From CAZTZL01 sp964617625 (GTDB taxonomy: Bacteria; Zhuqueibacterota; QNDG01; DSAB01), in NCBI GenBank assembly GCA_964617625.1, contig CAZTZL010000026.1, positions 1 through 40,819 of the forward strand: DNA of 40,819 bases, given 5' to 3'. This document shows positions 8,179 to 16,961 of this stretch, in pieces. Every line of letters starts with the position of its first letter. Position 1 is the stretch's first letter. The notes beneath the pieces are model-generated. The model saw nothing but the letters and a program-made list of their open reading frames with translations, ran no database searches and was not told the DNA's origin. Made by a program: the position numbers and the translations under genes.

Positions 8179-9597
8179 ATGAATAATAAAGAAAAAACTA
8201 TTTTGCTGGTTGATGATGAAGCTATCATTTGCCAGGATCAAGCTGAAATATTGAAACGAGAAGGTTATCATGTCATTACGGCCATGAGTGGAAAAGCAGC
8301 CCTTGATGAATTAAAAAACGGGAACAAAATTGATCTCATTTTAATGGACATTGATCTGGGCAAAGGGATGGATGGGACACAGACAGCGGAAATTATTTTA
8401 CGTGAGCATGATATTCCTCTTATTTTTCTATCCGGCCATACCGAAATGGAAGTTATTAAAAAAACAGACAGAATTACCTCTTATGGTTTTGTGGTTAAGA
8501 ATACCGGGGAAAATGTACTTTTTACAGCCATAAAAATGGCTTTCAGGCTTTATCTATCACACAAAGAAAATTTGCAACAAGCAAAATCTATTATAGATTC
8601 CGAAATACGTTACAGGCGTCTCTTTGAATCAGCCCAGGATGGTATATTTATTCTGAACGCCGACAGTGGAAAAATCATCGATGTAAATCCATATCTTTCG
8701 GACTTGATCGGTTATACGTATGATGAACTTATCGGGAAAAATCTATGGGAAATCAGCCCCTTTCAGGATATTGCGGAAAATAAAATTAAATTTCTTAAAC
8801 TTCAAAAACAAGGGTATGTCCATTATGAAAACCTCCCGCTTTTAAACAAAAATGGTAAAGTGATTAATGTTGAATTTGTAAGCAATGTATATATGGAAAA
8901 TATGAGCAATGTAATTCAATGTAATATACGTGACATCGAAAAACGTAAAAAATTGGAAGATGCCAGAGAAGTCATACTTGCGGGAAAAGTAACCATGCTT
9001 CGGGAACTTCAGCACAGAATCAAGAACAGCCTGGCAATTATTGCAAGTCTTATCAATATGGAATCCAACCGATTGCCCGACTCTGATATAAAAGAGTCTC
9101 TTCTTAAAATCCGAAATCGAATCGACTCAATAGCCAATCTTTACAGTTTACTCAATTTTTCACATGAAACAGAAAAAGTGCGGCTTGATCAGTACATTGA
9201 AAAAACGATCGGTTTATTATTCAAAAGCTATTTAAATGGAAATAAAAAAATAAATTTGGAAACACACCTCGACAAAATACTGATGGATGTGGATATCGCA
9301 CTTCCGGTCGGCCTTATTCTAAATGAGTTGGTCACCAACTCCCTTAAATATGCATTCACGGATGACCGCAGCGGTTCAATTCGAATCACTCTCGAAAATA
9401 AAAAAAATAATGTCATCATTGAAGTTTCAGACGACGGCATTGGCCTTCCTTCAGGATTTACTGTCGATGATACAAGAGGTCTTGGCATGTTACTCATACG
9501 AATGCTGTCAGAACAAATTAAAGGCAGTTTTAAAAATATGAGTATTGACAATGGAGCCCGATTCCGTATTACATTCCCTTTTAAGATATTCGAATAA
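8179..9597 (+). CDS. Hybrid response regulator / PAS / HisKA_2 sensor histidine kinase
   Basis: 472 residues, no membrane segment, so cytoplasmic. An N-terminal receiver (about 8-125) has the acidic pair DDE near residue 13 and phospho-acceptor D57 in LILMDIDL. A PAS domain follows (about 140-255: YRRLFESAQDGIFILNADSGKIIDVNP). The kinase core has a HisKA_2 dimerisation box, LRELQHRIKNSLAIIASLI, with phospho-His H279, and an ATPase with N-box NELVTNSLKYAF, G1 DDGIGLP and G2 RGLGMLL. Receiver-first kinases of this type usually take phosphate from another kinase or sense through PAS. GAGGAG sits well placed before ATG 8179. No partner gene is adjacent. The ligand is unknown. Confidence 0.85.
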   Translation: MNNKEKTILLVDDEAIICQDQAEILKREGYHVITAMSGKAALDELKNGNKIDLILMDIDLGKGMDGTQTAEIILREHDIPLIFLSGHTEMEVIKKTDRITSYGFVVKNTGENVLFTAIKMAFRLYLSHKENLQQAKSIIDSEIRYRRLFESAQDGIFILNADSGKIIDVNPYLSDLIGYTYDELIGKNLWEISPFQDIAENKIKFLKLQKQGYVHYENLPLLNKNGKVINVEFVSNVYMENMSNVIQCNIRDIEKRKKLEDAREVILAGKVTMLRELQHRIKNSLAIIASLINMESNRLPDSDIKESLLKIRNRIDSIANLYSLLNFSHETEKVRLDQYIEKTIGLLFKSYLNGNKKINLETHLDKILMDVDIALPVGLILNELVTNSLKYAFTDDRSGSIRITLENKKNNVIIEVSDDGIGLPSGFTVDDTRGLGMLLIRMLSEQIKGSFKNMSIDNGARFRITFPFKIFE

Positions 9598-9682
9598 ATA
9601 TTTCATCTATGTGTTTTTGTTTCTCTGTCTTTAAAATTTGGAACACAAGATAATATCTTGATTGAATAAAATATTTCGTCAA

Positions 9683-9740
9683 GGATTGTATTAAAAATCA
9701 TTTGAATAACACTCATCATTTTTTAACACAGCCCTTTTCC
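9683..9740 (+). terminator. Palindromic terminator-like repeat, copy 2 (diverged)
   Basis: GGATTGTATTAAAAAT (9683-9698) pairs imperfectly with ATTTTTTAACACAGCCC (9718-9734), followed by TTTTCCC and the CCGGTTTCC pyrimidine tract. It is clearly related to the copies at 7769 and 14578 but carries several substitutions. It lies 86 bp after the hybrid kinase gene. Confidence 0.5.
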
Positions 9741-9891
9741 CATTTTCCGGTTTCCGGTCTCCCTTCTCCATTCCATATAAAAACAATTTGATTTTAAATT
9801 CATATTGCTTATTTTAAATTGAAATTCGACAACAAGCGGTCACAATCATTAAATCAAGCGAATGATTTTGCATTTGTAAACCGGAGGTCAA

Positions 9892-10335
9892 ATGACTAAA
9901 ATAGGGATAATCATCTGTGGGCGATATATTACATGTGGTGGAGGAAAATGTTTGAAAGCGTTAAAAGAACATGTCGGCGGTTTTGCCAGGTATCCAAAAG
10001 AAGAAGGTTTAGAGCTGGTTGGATTCTCAAATTGTGGCGGCTGCCCGGGCGGAAATATTGAATACGTTCCGGCAGAAATGATTAAAAATGGAGCAGACGT
10101 AATTCATTTTGCAACGGGAATGGTTGTTGGATATCCTCCATGCCAATACATCAATCAATTCAAAGAGTTTATTGAGAGCCGTTATAAAATTCCTGTGGTG
10201 ATTGGCACACATCCGATACCATTGAACTACTATGATACACATAACAAACTTTCTTTTTGGGATGCAATGAAAATGGATAAAATATCTGGGGACCTATTGG
10301 CTGAGGATAAAAAAATTATGGCACGGTATGATTAA
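9892..10335 (+). CDS. CGGC-domain protein, putative metal binding
   Basis: 147 residues. Cysteines cluster as CGRYITCGGGKC near the N-terminus and NCGGCPGGN about residue 47, with a third CGGC-family feature, GYPPCQY, near residue 85. This is the CGGC domain family (predicted metal or cluster binding, about 110-150 residues, found in many anaerobes). The late conserved THPIPLNYY fits too. A strong GGAGG precedes ATG 9892. It is a soluble cytoplasmic protein, followed after 58 bp by a small cupin, possibly in one transcript. The biochemical role is not known for the family. Confidence 0.8.
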   Translation: MTKIGIIICGRYITCGGGKCLKALKEHVGGFARYPKEEGLELVGFSNCGGCPGGNIEYVPAEMIKNGADVIHFATGMVVGYPPCQYINQFKEFIESRYKIPVVIGTHPIPLNYYDTHNKLSFWDAMKMDKISGDLLAEDKKIMARYD

Positions 10336-10393
10336 TGTCCATGCATTTTCGAGTGTTTGATAATTTCACTAATACAACTGAGGATTATAAAAT

Positions 10394-10750
10394 TTGAATA
10401 AGAAAAACATACCATTTCAAACAATAAATTGGGAATCCATTCCCAGGGTTGAATATACTGGAGAAAGCGGAAAAGCATTCTGGCAAACTGTTGAGTTACC
10501 GGGATTAAGAATACGGATAGTAGAGTATTCAAAAGGTTATATAGCCGATCATTGGTGTCGGAAAGGACACATCGTACATTGTTTGGATGGTGAATTTGTG
10601 TCCGAATTGCAAGACAGTAAAGAGTCTGCACTCACAAAGGGAATGACATACGTTGTTTCTGATGGTTTAAGTTCGCACCGTTCAATTTCAAAAGATGGTG
10701 TAAAATTAATGATCATCGACGGTGATTTTTTGCAGCAAATTATTGACTAA
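10394..10750 (+). CDS. Small single-domain cupin (DHCW-motif type), TTG start
   Basis: 118 residues. The cupin core is visible: GLRIRIVEYSKGYIADHWCRKGHIVHCLDGEFVSEL, with metal-type residues in DHWC and GHIVH, then GMTYVVSDGLSSHRS. It resembles the DHCW-motif cupin-fold proteins. I take the start as TTG 10394 because GAGGA (10380-10384) lies 9 bases upstream and no ATG gives a full-length cupin. It is probably cytoplasmic; the ligand is unknown. It sits 58 bp after the CGGC gene. Confidence 0.75.
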   Translation: MNKKNIPFQTINWESIPRVEYTGESGKAFWQTVELPGLRIRIVEYSKGYIADHWCRKGHIVHCLDGEFVSELQDSKESALTKGMTYVVSDGLSSHRSISKDGVKLMIIDGDFLQQIID

Positions 10751-10807
10751 GTTACCGAAGGTACGATAAAATTTATAAAGCTGGTTTCCAGAAAAGAGAT
10801 ATGTTTC

Positions 10808-13090
10808 ATGGATCAAAATTCAACCAATTCAATACTCAATCGCATTGCATTCATCGGCAACTACTTGCCGCGCCAGTGCGGCATTGCCACATTCACTACT
10901 GATTTGTGTGAGGCCATTGCTGCTGAATATACCGGAACAACATGTATTGCCCTGCCAGTAAATGATCTAGAGGCCGGCTATGCCTATCCACCACGAGTTC
11001 GATTTGAACTCACGGAGAAAGATATTGATTCCTACCGCCGTGCTGCTGATTTCCTGAATATCAACAATGTAGATCTCGTATCCCTTCAGCATGAGTATGG
11101 TATTTTTGGTGGACGCGCGGGGAGCCACATCCTGGTTCTTTTACGTGAATTAAGGATGCCAATCGTTACAACACTGCACACTATTCTGCGAGATCCCGAT
11201 CCCGATCAGAAGCGTGTATTGGAAGAGGTCGCGGCCTTATCTGATCGGCTGGTTGTCATGAGTAAGCGCGGAGTGGAATTTTTACAAGAAATCTATGGGA
11301 TACAACCGGATAAGATCGATCTGATTCCGCATGGTATCCCTGATGTACCCTTTGTAGACCCGAGTTTTCACAAAGACATGTTTGGAGTTGAGGGTAAAAT
11401 TGTTTTACTCAGCTTTGGCTTGCTTTCAGCGAACAAAGGTATCGAAAATGTGATCGCTGCCCTTCCTGCCATTTTGGACCGACATCCCACCGTAGTGTAC
11501 TTCGTTGTTGGTGCAACTCACCCTCACGTTATAAGGAATGAAGGTGAAACGTACCGATTGTCCCTGCAATGGTTGGCTCAGGAAAAAGGCGTAGAAGGCC
11601 AAGTGATCTTTTACAACCGGTTTATCAGTTTGGAAGAACTCGTTGAATTCATCAGTGTGGCGGATATTTACATCACCCCGTACCTCAATGCAGCTCAAAT
11701 CACTTCAGGTACACTCGCCTACACTCTTGGAGCGGGCAAGGCTGTGATTTCGACACCGTATTGGTATGCAGAAGAAATGTTGGCCGAAGGGCGTGGAGTT
11801 CTGGTACCATTCAAGGATCCGGTAGCGCTGGCCGATCAGGTAATTGACCTTTTAAACAATGAATCCCAGCGCCACGCCATGCGCAAACGCGCCTATATGT
11901 TTGGGCGGGAGATGATCTGGCCGCAGGTAGCAAATCGTTATATGGAGAGTTTTAAACGCGCACGGACAGAGCGCCGTCATTTTGCTCACACGGACTTTGC
12001 AGTAAAACCTCTGGATAAACGTCCGGGTGAATTACCGCCTCTTAAGCTGGATCACTTGCATCATATGACGGACGAAACCGGCATTATGCAACATGCCGTT
12101 TTCACCATCCCTAATTATGGCGAAGGATATACAATCGATGACAATGCCCGTGCACTGATGGTGAGCGCTCTACTTGAGGCACTGGGCAATGAAGCGGCCC
12201 TTGAATTGGGCTCCCGCTATCTCGCCTTTATCTGGTATGCCTTTAATACTGAAACCAAGCGCTTCCGTAACTTTATGGATTACCAGCGCCGCTGGCTGGA
12301 AGAGGGGGGTTCCGACGACAGTCACGGCCGCACACTGTGGGCGTTAGGTACCGTGTTGGGTCGTTCGAACATACCGGCCTTGCATAGCATGGCAGGCTGG
12401 GTTTTTGAGCAGGCCTTACCCGCGATACTTAACACCACCAGTCCCCGCGCCTGGGCTTTTGCGATCATTGGCATCCAGGAATATGTACAGAGGTTTGCCG
12501 GTGACCGCCGTGCCAGCCAGGTGCGAAAGGAATTGTCCGGACGGCTGCTGAAGTTGTATCAAAACCACCGCTCGGATGAATGGTGCTGGTTTGAAGACCG
12601 GTTGACCTATTGCAACGCCGCATTGCCGCACGCCTTGCTCCTGTGTGGCCAAGCAATGACCAATGCCGCGATGACCGAAGCCGGATTGGAGTCACTGAGT
12701 TGGTTGGCCGACTTACAGCGCTCGAACGAAGGGTATTTTGTTCCTATCGGATCCAATGGATTTTACACACAAGGGGGTGAACGCGCCCGGTTCGATCAAC
12801 AACCAGTGGAGGCGCAGGCGATGGTCTCCGCCTGCCTCGAAGCATACCGGATCACAGTCGATAAGCGCTGGCGCAAGGAAGCCCGCCGCGTCTTTGAATG
12901 GTTCCTCGGGCGCAATGATTTAAACCTTCCTGTTTACGATCCTACGACGGGAGGATGCCGGGACGGTTTGCACCCCGACCGCATAAATGAGAATCAGGGC
13001 GCAGAATCGACGCTAGCCTTTCTCCAGGCCCTGCTTGAACTTCGGCTGGCTGAGAATATTTTTATAACACTGGAGGCTAAAAGCCAATGA
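10808..13090 (+). CDS. GT4 glycosyltransferase fused to a C-terminal alpha-helical (six-hairpin-like) domain
   Basis: 760 residues. Residues 1 to about 390 are a GT-B glycosyltransferase of family 4 (LPRQCGIATFTTDLCEAI, LVSLQHEYGIFGG, LIPHGIPDVPF, LLSANKGIENVI). In place of the usual E-x7-E of GT4 it has NAAQITSGTLAYTLGAGKAV, a variant seen in a distinct subgroup. Residues about 410-750 are helical with repeated aromatic and acidic pairs (YTIDDNARALM, DEWCWFEDRLTYCNAALPHALL), like (alpha/alpha)6 enzymes. The stop overlaps the next gene's start (ATGA), so the two are translationally coupled. With GH130 next door, mannoside synthesis or turnover is the likely setting, but donor and acceptor are unknown. 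Confidence 0.8.
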   Translation: MDQNSTNSILNRIAFIGNYLPRQCGIATFTTDLCEAIAAEYTGTTCIALPVNDLEAGYAYPPRVRFELTEKDIDSYRRAADFLNINNVDLVSLQHEYGIFGGRAGSHILVLLRELRMPIVTTLHTILRDPDPDQKRVLEEVAALSDRLVVMSKRGVEFLQEIYGIQPDKIDLIPHGIPDVPFVDPSFHKDMFGVEGKIVLLSFGLLSANKGIENVIAALPAILDRHPTVVYFVVGATHPHVIRNEGETYRLSLQWLAQEKGVEGQVIFYNRFISLEELVEFISVADIYITPYLNAAQITSGTLAYTLGAGKAVISTPYWYAEEMLAEGRGVLVPFKDPVALADQVIDLLNNESQRHAMRKRAYMFGREMIWPQVANRYMESFKRARTERRHFAHTDFAVKPLDKRPGELPPLKLDHLHHMTDETGIMQHAVFTIPNYGEGYTIDDNARALMVSALLEALGNEAALELGSRYLAFIWYAFNTETKRFRNFMDYQRRWLEEGGSDDSHGRTLWALGTVLGRSNIPALHSMAGWVFEQALPAILNTTSPRAWAFAIIGIQEYVQRFAGDRRASQVRKELSGRLLKLYQNHRSDEWCWFEDRLTYCNAALPHALLLCGQAMTNAAMTEAGLESLSWLADLQRSNEGYFVPIGSNGFYTQGGERARFDQQPVEAQAMVSACLEAYRITVDKRWRKEARRVFEWFLGRNDLNLPVYDPTTGGCRDGLHPDRINENQGAESTLAFLQALLELRLAENIFITLEAKSQ

Positions 13091-14028
13091 ATAATCAACA
13101 CCTCGAACTATTTAAACGTCATGAAAGCAATCCCATTCTGACTGCTGCCCAATGGCCGTACCCGGTCAATAGTGTATTCAATCCTGGTGCTGTATTGTTG
13201 CCTGATGGCATTACCTTGCTCTTGTGTCGAGTTGAAGACCGGCGTGGACATTCTCACTTATGTGCTGCTCGCTCTGCCAATGGCATAGATAATTGGAAGA
13301 TCGACTCCCAACCTACACTAATGCCTGATCCGGAGCACTTTCCGGAAGAATTATGGGGCATTGAAGACCCGCGTATCACCTTCATCAGCGAGCTAAATAA
13401 GTATGCCATCGTTTACACCGCCTACACACGTAACGGCCCGGGTGTATCCCTGGCTCTTACAGAAGATTTTCATCACTTTGAGCGCTATGGTTTAATCATG
13501 CAGCCGGAAGATAAAGACGCAGTGCTTCTGCCTCATCGGATTGACGGAAATTGGGCTTTGATCCACCGACCGGTCAGTTCGCCAGGCGCACACATGTGGA
13601 TATCCTACTCCTCCAATTTGCGTCACTGGGGCAATCACAAGCTAATGCTGGAAGCCCGGCTGGGCGCATGGTGGGATGCAAATAAAATCGGCCTCTCGTC
13701 TCCACCCATCGAAACTGCGAAAGGCTGGCTGGTGATCTACCACGGAGTGCGGCAAAACGCAGCCGGTTCCATTTACCGGCTCGGCCTGGCTTTGTTTGAT
13801 TTGAATACGCCGGAGATTTGCCTTAAACGCAGCGACGAGTGGATTTTTGGCCCGGAGAAACCTTACGAACAGCGCGGTGATGTCGATAATGTTGTCTTTC
13901 CTTGTGGCTGCACAATCGCTCCCGACGGCGACACGATTTATTTGTACTATGGCGCGGCAGATACAAGCATTGCCTTGGCCACAAGCACTGTTTCCGCCAT
14001 TCTGGAATGGCTTGAACAACACAAATAA
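13087..14028 (+). CDS. GH130 family mannoside phosphorylase/hydrolase
   Basis: 313 residues, a five-bladed propeller of family GH130 without signal peptide, so cytoplasmic. Visible signatures are FNPGAVLLPDG, WGIEDPRIT with predicted proton donor D94, AYTRNGPGVSLALT, WWDANKIGLSSPPIET and YHGV. GH130 enzymes phosphorolyse or hydrolyse beta-1,2- or beta-1,4-mannosides; Arg and His residues that bind phosphate could not be assigned by eye. The start overlaps the stop of the GT4 fusion by 4 bp. The pair is a recurring gene neighbourhood and may build and trim an intracellular mannan-like glycan. Confidence 0.85.
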   Translation: MNNQHLELFKRHESNPILTAAQWPYPVNSVFNPGAVLLPDGITLLLCRVEDRRGHSHLCAARSANGIDNWKIDSQPTLMPDPEHFPEELWGIEDPRITFISELNKYAIVYTAYTRNGPGVSLALTEDFHHFERYGLIMQPEDKDAVLLPHRIDGNWALIHRPVSSPGAHMWISYSSNLRHWGNHKLMLEARLGAWWDANKIGLSSPPIETAKGWLVIYHGVRQNAAGSIYRLGLALFDLNTPEICLKRSDEWIFGPEKPYEQRGDVDNVVFPCGCTIAPDGDTIYLYYGAADTSIALATSTVSAILEWLEQHK

Positions 14029-14170
14029 AGGACTTCTCAAACCTGTATAGGTAATGTTTAACCAAGTGTGTCGATAGCACTGTAAAATTTAAACAGCAAC
14101 TTGAATTGACCAATATAAAATCCAACATATTCAATCACAGGTTAAAAAATGAATCGATCATTTATATTGC

Positions 14171-14250
14171 TGAACTGCGGTTTGATCGTATCAGCCAATG
14201 GATATGGACAATCTTCTTCGTTTCAAGCCTTCAAGAATCAATAATCCGGA
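14171..14250. repeat. Dispersed intergenic repeat, copy 1
   Basis: About 80 bp that aligns with 28245-28325 at roughly 70-75% by eye. The best-kept blocks are GAACTGxGGTTTG, CCAATG and TCGTTTCAA-x-CCTTCA. It is intergenic in both places and has no ORF. Its role is unknown. Confidence 0.5.
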
Positions 14251-14325
14251 GAGATCATACTAACCCGATGCTGGCAAGAATTTGAAAATATTATTTTGAT
14301 GAGATAGTATTATTTAACTCTATGT

Positions 14326-14559
14326 ACTGTTCCTGACCGCTTTGTCTCTATGGGGGACACCTCACTGACCACTTCGGACTATTGGGGACAATACGGGGTT
14401 TATATTCCCTCCGGAACATATCCGCTGACAGGATCGTGCGAGGGATACGAAAACGTCATGTGTGTTGTGAATATCCAGCCCGATTCACGGAATTATATCA
14501 ATTTCATATTGCCCAGAGAAACAGTAGCAAAACCCATTGCAAAATTAGACAGGGATTAA
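14326..14559 (+). pseudogene. Orphan 3' fragment of the 7031-7750 lipoprotein gene
   Basis: The last 70-odd codons of the lipoprotein gene, lacking its signal peptide and first domain. An ATG at 14350 could in principle start a 69-residue peptide identical to the parent's C-terminus, but there is no ribosome binding site in front of it. This is best read as a fragment carried by the duplication. Confidence 0.8.
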
Positions 14560-14577
14560 ATTAAACAATCTCATCAA

Positions 14578-14633
14578 GGGGTTGTATCAAAAGTCAATTG
14601 AGTCAGATTTATTTTTTGATACAGCCCTTTTTC
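14578..14633 (+). terminator. Palindromic terminator-like repeat, copy 3
   Basis: GGGTTGTATCAAAA pairs with TTTTGATACAGCCC (ending 14627) with a single wobble, followed by TTTTTCTATTTTCC. It is part of the 332-bp repeat. One arm change relative to copy 1 (GATGC to GATAC) improves pairing. Confidence 0.65.
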
Positions 14634-14655
14634 TATTTTCCGGTTTCCATTCTCC

Positions 14656-15044
14656 ATCCTCAATTTTTTGTTACCACACACTGTTTCTCGCCCCCCTCTT
14701 CTCCGGATTTAAATAAAATTCTTGATTAAAAGAAAAAAAAGTATTATTCTTCAACATTGTTATAACCCATTAATTCCAGAGATCAAGTGATGGAAATAGC
14801 ACCAGATCTAATTTATGAATTCTATATCGATTCTTACAAAACATTTTAAAATCATGAAAGATCTGATCGATATTACCAATGGAACAGAGAAATAGAATAT
14901 CTCAATCCTGCCATGAAAAAACACTTGGTCCGATAAATAGTAAAAATGCCATATTGGATAGTACCGGGATTGGAATTTACTTGTCTATTATTGATTATTC
15001 TTGGATGATTGAAACCGGATGCTCAATCAGAGAACTGGATGCTT
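14656..15044. other. Intergenic region upstream of the CHASE sensor kinase, possible transposase relic
   Basis: No credible intact gene. A short frame at 14879-15076 contains AILDSTGIGIY, which recalls the first Asp block of DDE transposases, but it has no further motif, no good ribosome binding site and runs into the kinase gene in another frame. I regard it as at most a decayed insertion-sequence remnant. An AT-rich stretch near 14720-14760 may hold the kinase promoter, but I cannot fix it. Confidence 0.3.
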
Positions 15045-16961
15045 ATGTTCGTGAAAAAGCCACTCATAACTGTTAATTTTACAACGGATTTCAGAAGAAG
15101 TCTTTTTTTATCCATTGGAGGTCTGGTTATTTTTCTTTTTGTCATCCTCGTGGTATGGAAAGAGACGACAAACTCCATGAAACAGCAATCGGAAATAGTA
15201 TTTCAGAAGGAGGTTGACGAGATCAGCATTCTGATTCGTGATCGGATCGATGAATATGCCACTGTTTTGTACGGACTGAAAGGTTTATTCGCTACCTCTT
15301 CCGAAATCAACAGGGATCAATGGCAAAAATATTTTAATCAAATGAGGTTGATGAGGCGAATTCCCGGTATGTATTCATTGTCCTACAATGTCCGGGTTAG
15401 AGAATCCGAAAAACAGGCATTCATTCGTAAAGTTCGGAATGATCATACTTTCTCCGAAGAAGGTTTTCCTGGATTCCGCATTTTCCCTGAATCCCATGAG
15501 GACAAAACCGGGGTCTGGAATCGACAAGAGTATGTCGTGGTTAATTACATTTGGCATTGGGACACCAACAAAACCATGCATGGTCTGGATTTGTTATCTG
15601 ATCCAGTCTGTCGAGATTTGATCGAAAGAGTAAGAGACAGCGGGCAACCGGATATTTCCTCCAAAACATCTTTTTTTGCGGATCATGATAAAAATATCCC
15701 CGGTTTTATGATCGGTATGCCGATCTATCGATACAGATCACCCACCGAAACAATTGAAGAACGCCGTGAAGCTTTTTCAGGGATTCTGATTGCCATGTTT
15801 CGGGCGGATGATTTATTGAACCATATTTTAAGAAAGTATAACCGTTATGCAAATATCGATTTGGAAATCTATGACAGCAGCACACCAAAGGCCAATAATC
15901 TTTTCTATGATGACGACGACAGCATGCATTATATCAATCAAACTTATCAGGCAGCGTTTCGTGATACGGTATCCTTTAATATTTATCACAGAACCTGGAC
16001 GCTCTATTTTTCCACCAAACCTGGCTACAGGCTACAGCGATATGAAAAGCAACTGCCCGATCTAATCTTATACGGGGGAATTTTAATGGGCTTGCTTGTC
16101 ATGGGCACCTTTTTCGCTTTAACGACTTCCCGGAGTCGGGCGATTGTTCTGGCGAAAAAAATCAGTGAAAAATATGAAGCACAGCGTTCCCTGAGCATAA
16201 GGGCGGATCGCTTACGCTCTCTCGGCGAGATGGCAGCCGGCATCGCACATGAATTGAATCAGCCGCTGGTCGGTGTTCGCGGTCTTGCAGAACATATCCT
16301 GATTGGAATCGACCGGGGCTGGAAAATGGACAAAAAAAATGTTCAGGAGAAAGTCGGTATGATAGTCGACCAGGCTGACCGTATGAGCCGTATTATCGAA
16401 CATGTCCGGATTTTCGCGCGGGAAGCGGGAAAAATGGAGATGCAGCGCGTATTGGTGAATGACGTCGTTGCTTCCTGCATCAGTCTTGTCGGTGCACAGT
16501 TTTCTGCTCACGGATTGACACTTCGGAAGAACTTGACTGAAAATCTTCCTGCTGTCTTTGTCAATCCATTTTCTCTGGAGGAAGTCCTCTTGAATCTGAT
16601 TGTGAATGGACGCGATGCAGTCGAAGCGCGGCTGCAGCAGGAAACCGATCTCGCTTCACCGGGAATTATTATTCAAACAAGATCAGAGCAAAAAGACGGT
16701 CGGGACAGTGTAATTATAGAAATTATTGATAACGGCATCGGTATTTCAGATGAAATCAGAGAAAAAATATTTGATCCGTTTTTTACGACAAAAGGACCCG
16801 ATAAAGGAACGGGATTGGGATTGTCCATTTCACGGGCCATTATCGAAGAATTCGAAGGAAAACTGGAAATTCAATCCACCCCTATGCAGATAACCACAGC
16901 TGCAATATCTCTGCTGGCCTATCAAACCAATCATTCAGGAGAATCTCCGGATGCGAAATAA
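15045..16961 (+). CDS. CHASE-domain membrane sensor histidine kinase
   Basis: About 638 residues from ATG 15045. That start has GGA six bases upstream and places the first membrane helix (SLFLSIGGLVIFLFVILVVW) near the N-terminus; TTG 15009 and ATG 15039 are alternatives. A periplasmic CHASE domain (about 45-320: EEGFPGFRIFPE, YVVVNYIWHWDTN) is followed by a second helix (LILYGGILMGLLVMGTFFAL). The kinase core then has H-box GEMAAGIAHELNQPL with H402, N-box NLIVNGRDAVEARL, G1 DNGIGIS and G2 GTGLGLSIS. CHASE domains sense small extracellular ligands. The gene overlaps the following response regulator by 11 bp, so the two form one operon and a kinase-regulator pair. Confidence 0.88.
   Translation: MFVKKPLITVNFTTDFRRSLFLSIGGLVIFLFVILVVWKETTNSMKQQSEIVFQKEVDEISILIRDRIDEYATVLYGLKGLFATSSEINRDQWQKYFNQMRLMRRIPGMYSLSYNVRVRESEKQAFIRKVRNDHTFSEEGFPGFRIFPESHEDKTGVWNRQEYVVVNYIWHWDTNKTMHGLDLLSDPVCRDLIERVRDSGQPDISSKTSFFADHDKNIPGFMIGMPIYRYRSPTETIEERREAFSGILIAMFRADDLLNHILRKYNRYANIDLEIYDSSTPKANNLFYDDDDSMHYINQTYQAAFRDTVSFNIYHRTWTLYFSTKPGYRLQRYEKQLPDLILYGGILMGLLVMGTFFALTTSRSRAIVLAKKISEKYEAQRSLSIRADRLRSLGEMAAGIAHELNQPLVGVRGLAEHILIGIDRGWKMDKKNVQEKVGMIVDQADRMSRIIEHVRIFAREAGKMEMQRVLVNDVVASCISLVGAQFSAHGLTLRKNLTENLPAVFVNPFSLEEVLLNLIVNGRDAVEARLQQETDLASPGIIIQTRSEQKDGRDSVIIEIIDNGIGISDEIREKIFDPFFTTKGPDKGTGLGLSISRAIIEEFEGKLEIQSTPMQITTAAISLLAYQTNHSGESPDAK

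Larger units (their letters stand above)
14325..14655 (+). repeat. 332-bp direct repeat, copy B
   Basis: The second copy of 7516-7847, joined at TACTG to unrelated upstream sequence. Perfect coding identity over about 235 bp points to a recent duplication. Together the two copies bracket the segment with the hybrid kinase, CGGC, cupin, GT4 and GH130 genes. Confidence 0.95.

Noticed and set aside
14350..14559. 69-residue frame identical to the C-terminus of the 7031 lipoprotein
   Set aside because: Part of the 332-bp duplication without signal peptide or ribosome binding site, so recorded as a gene fragment and not as a gene.
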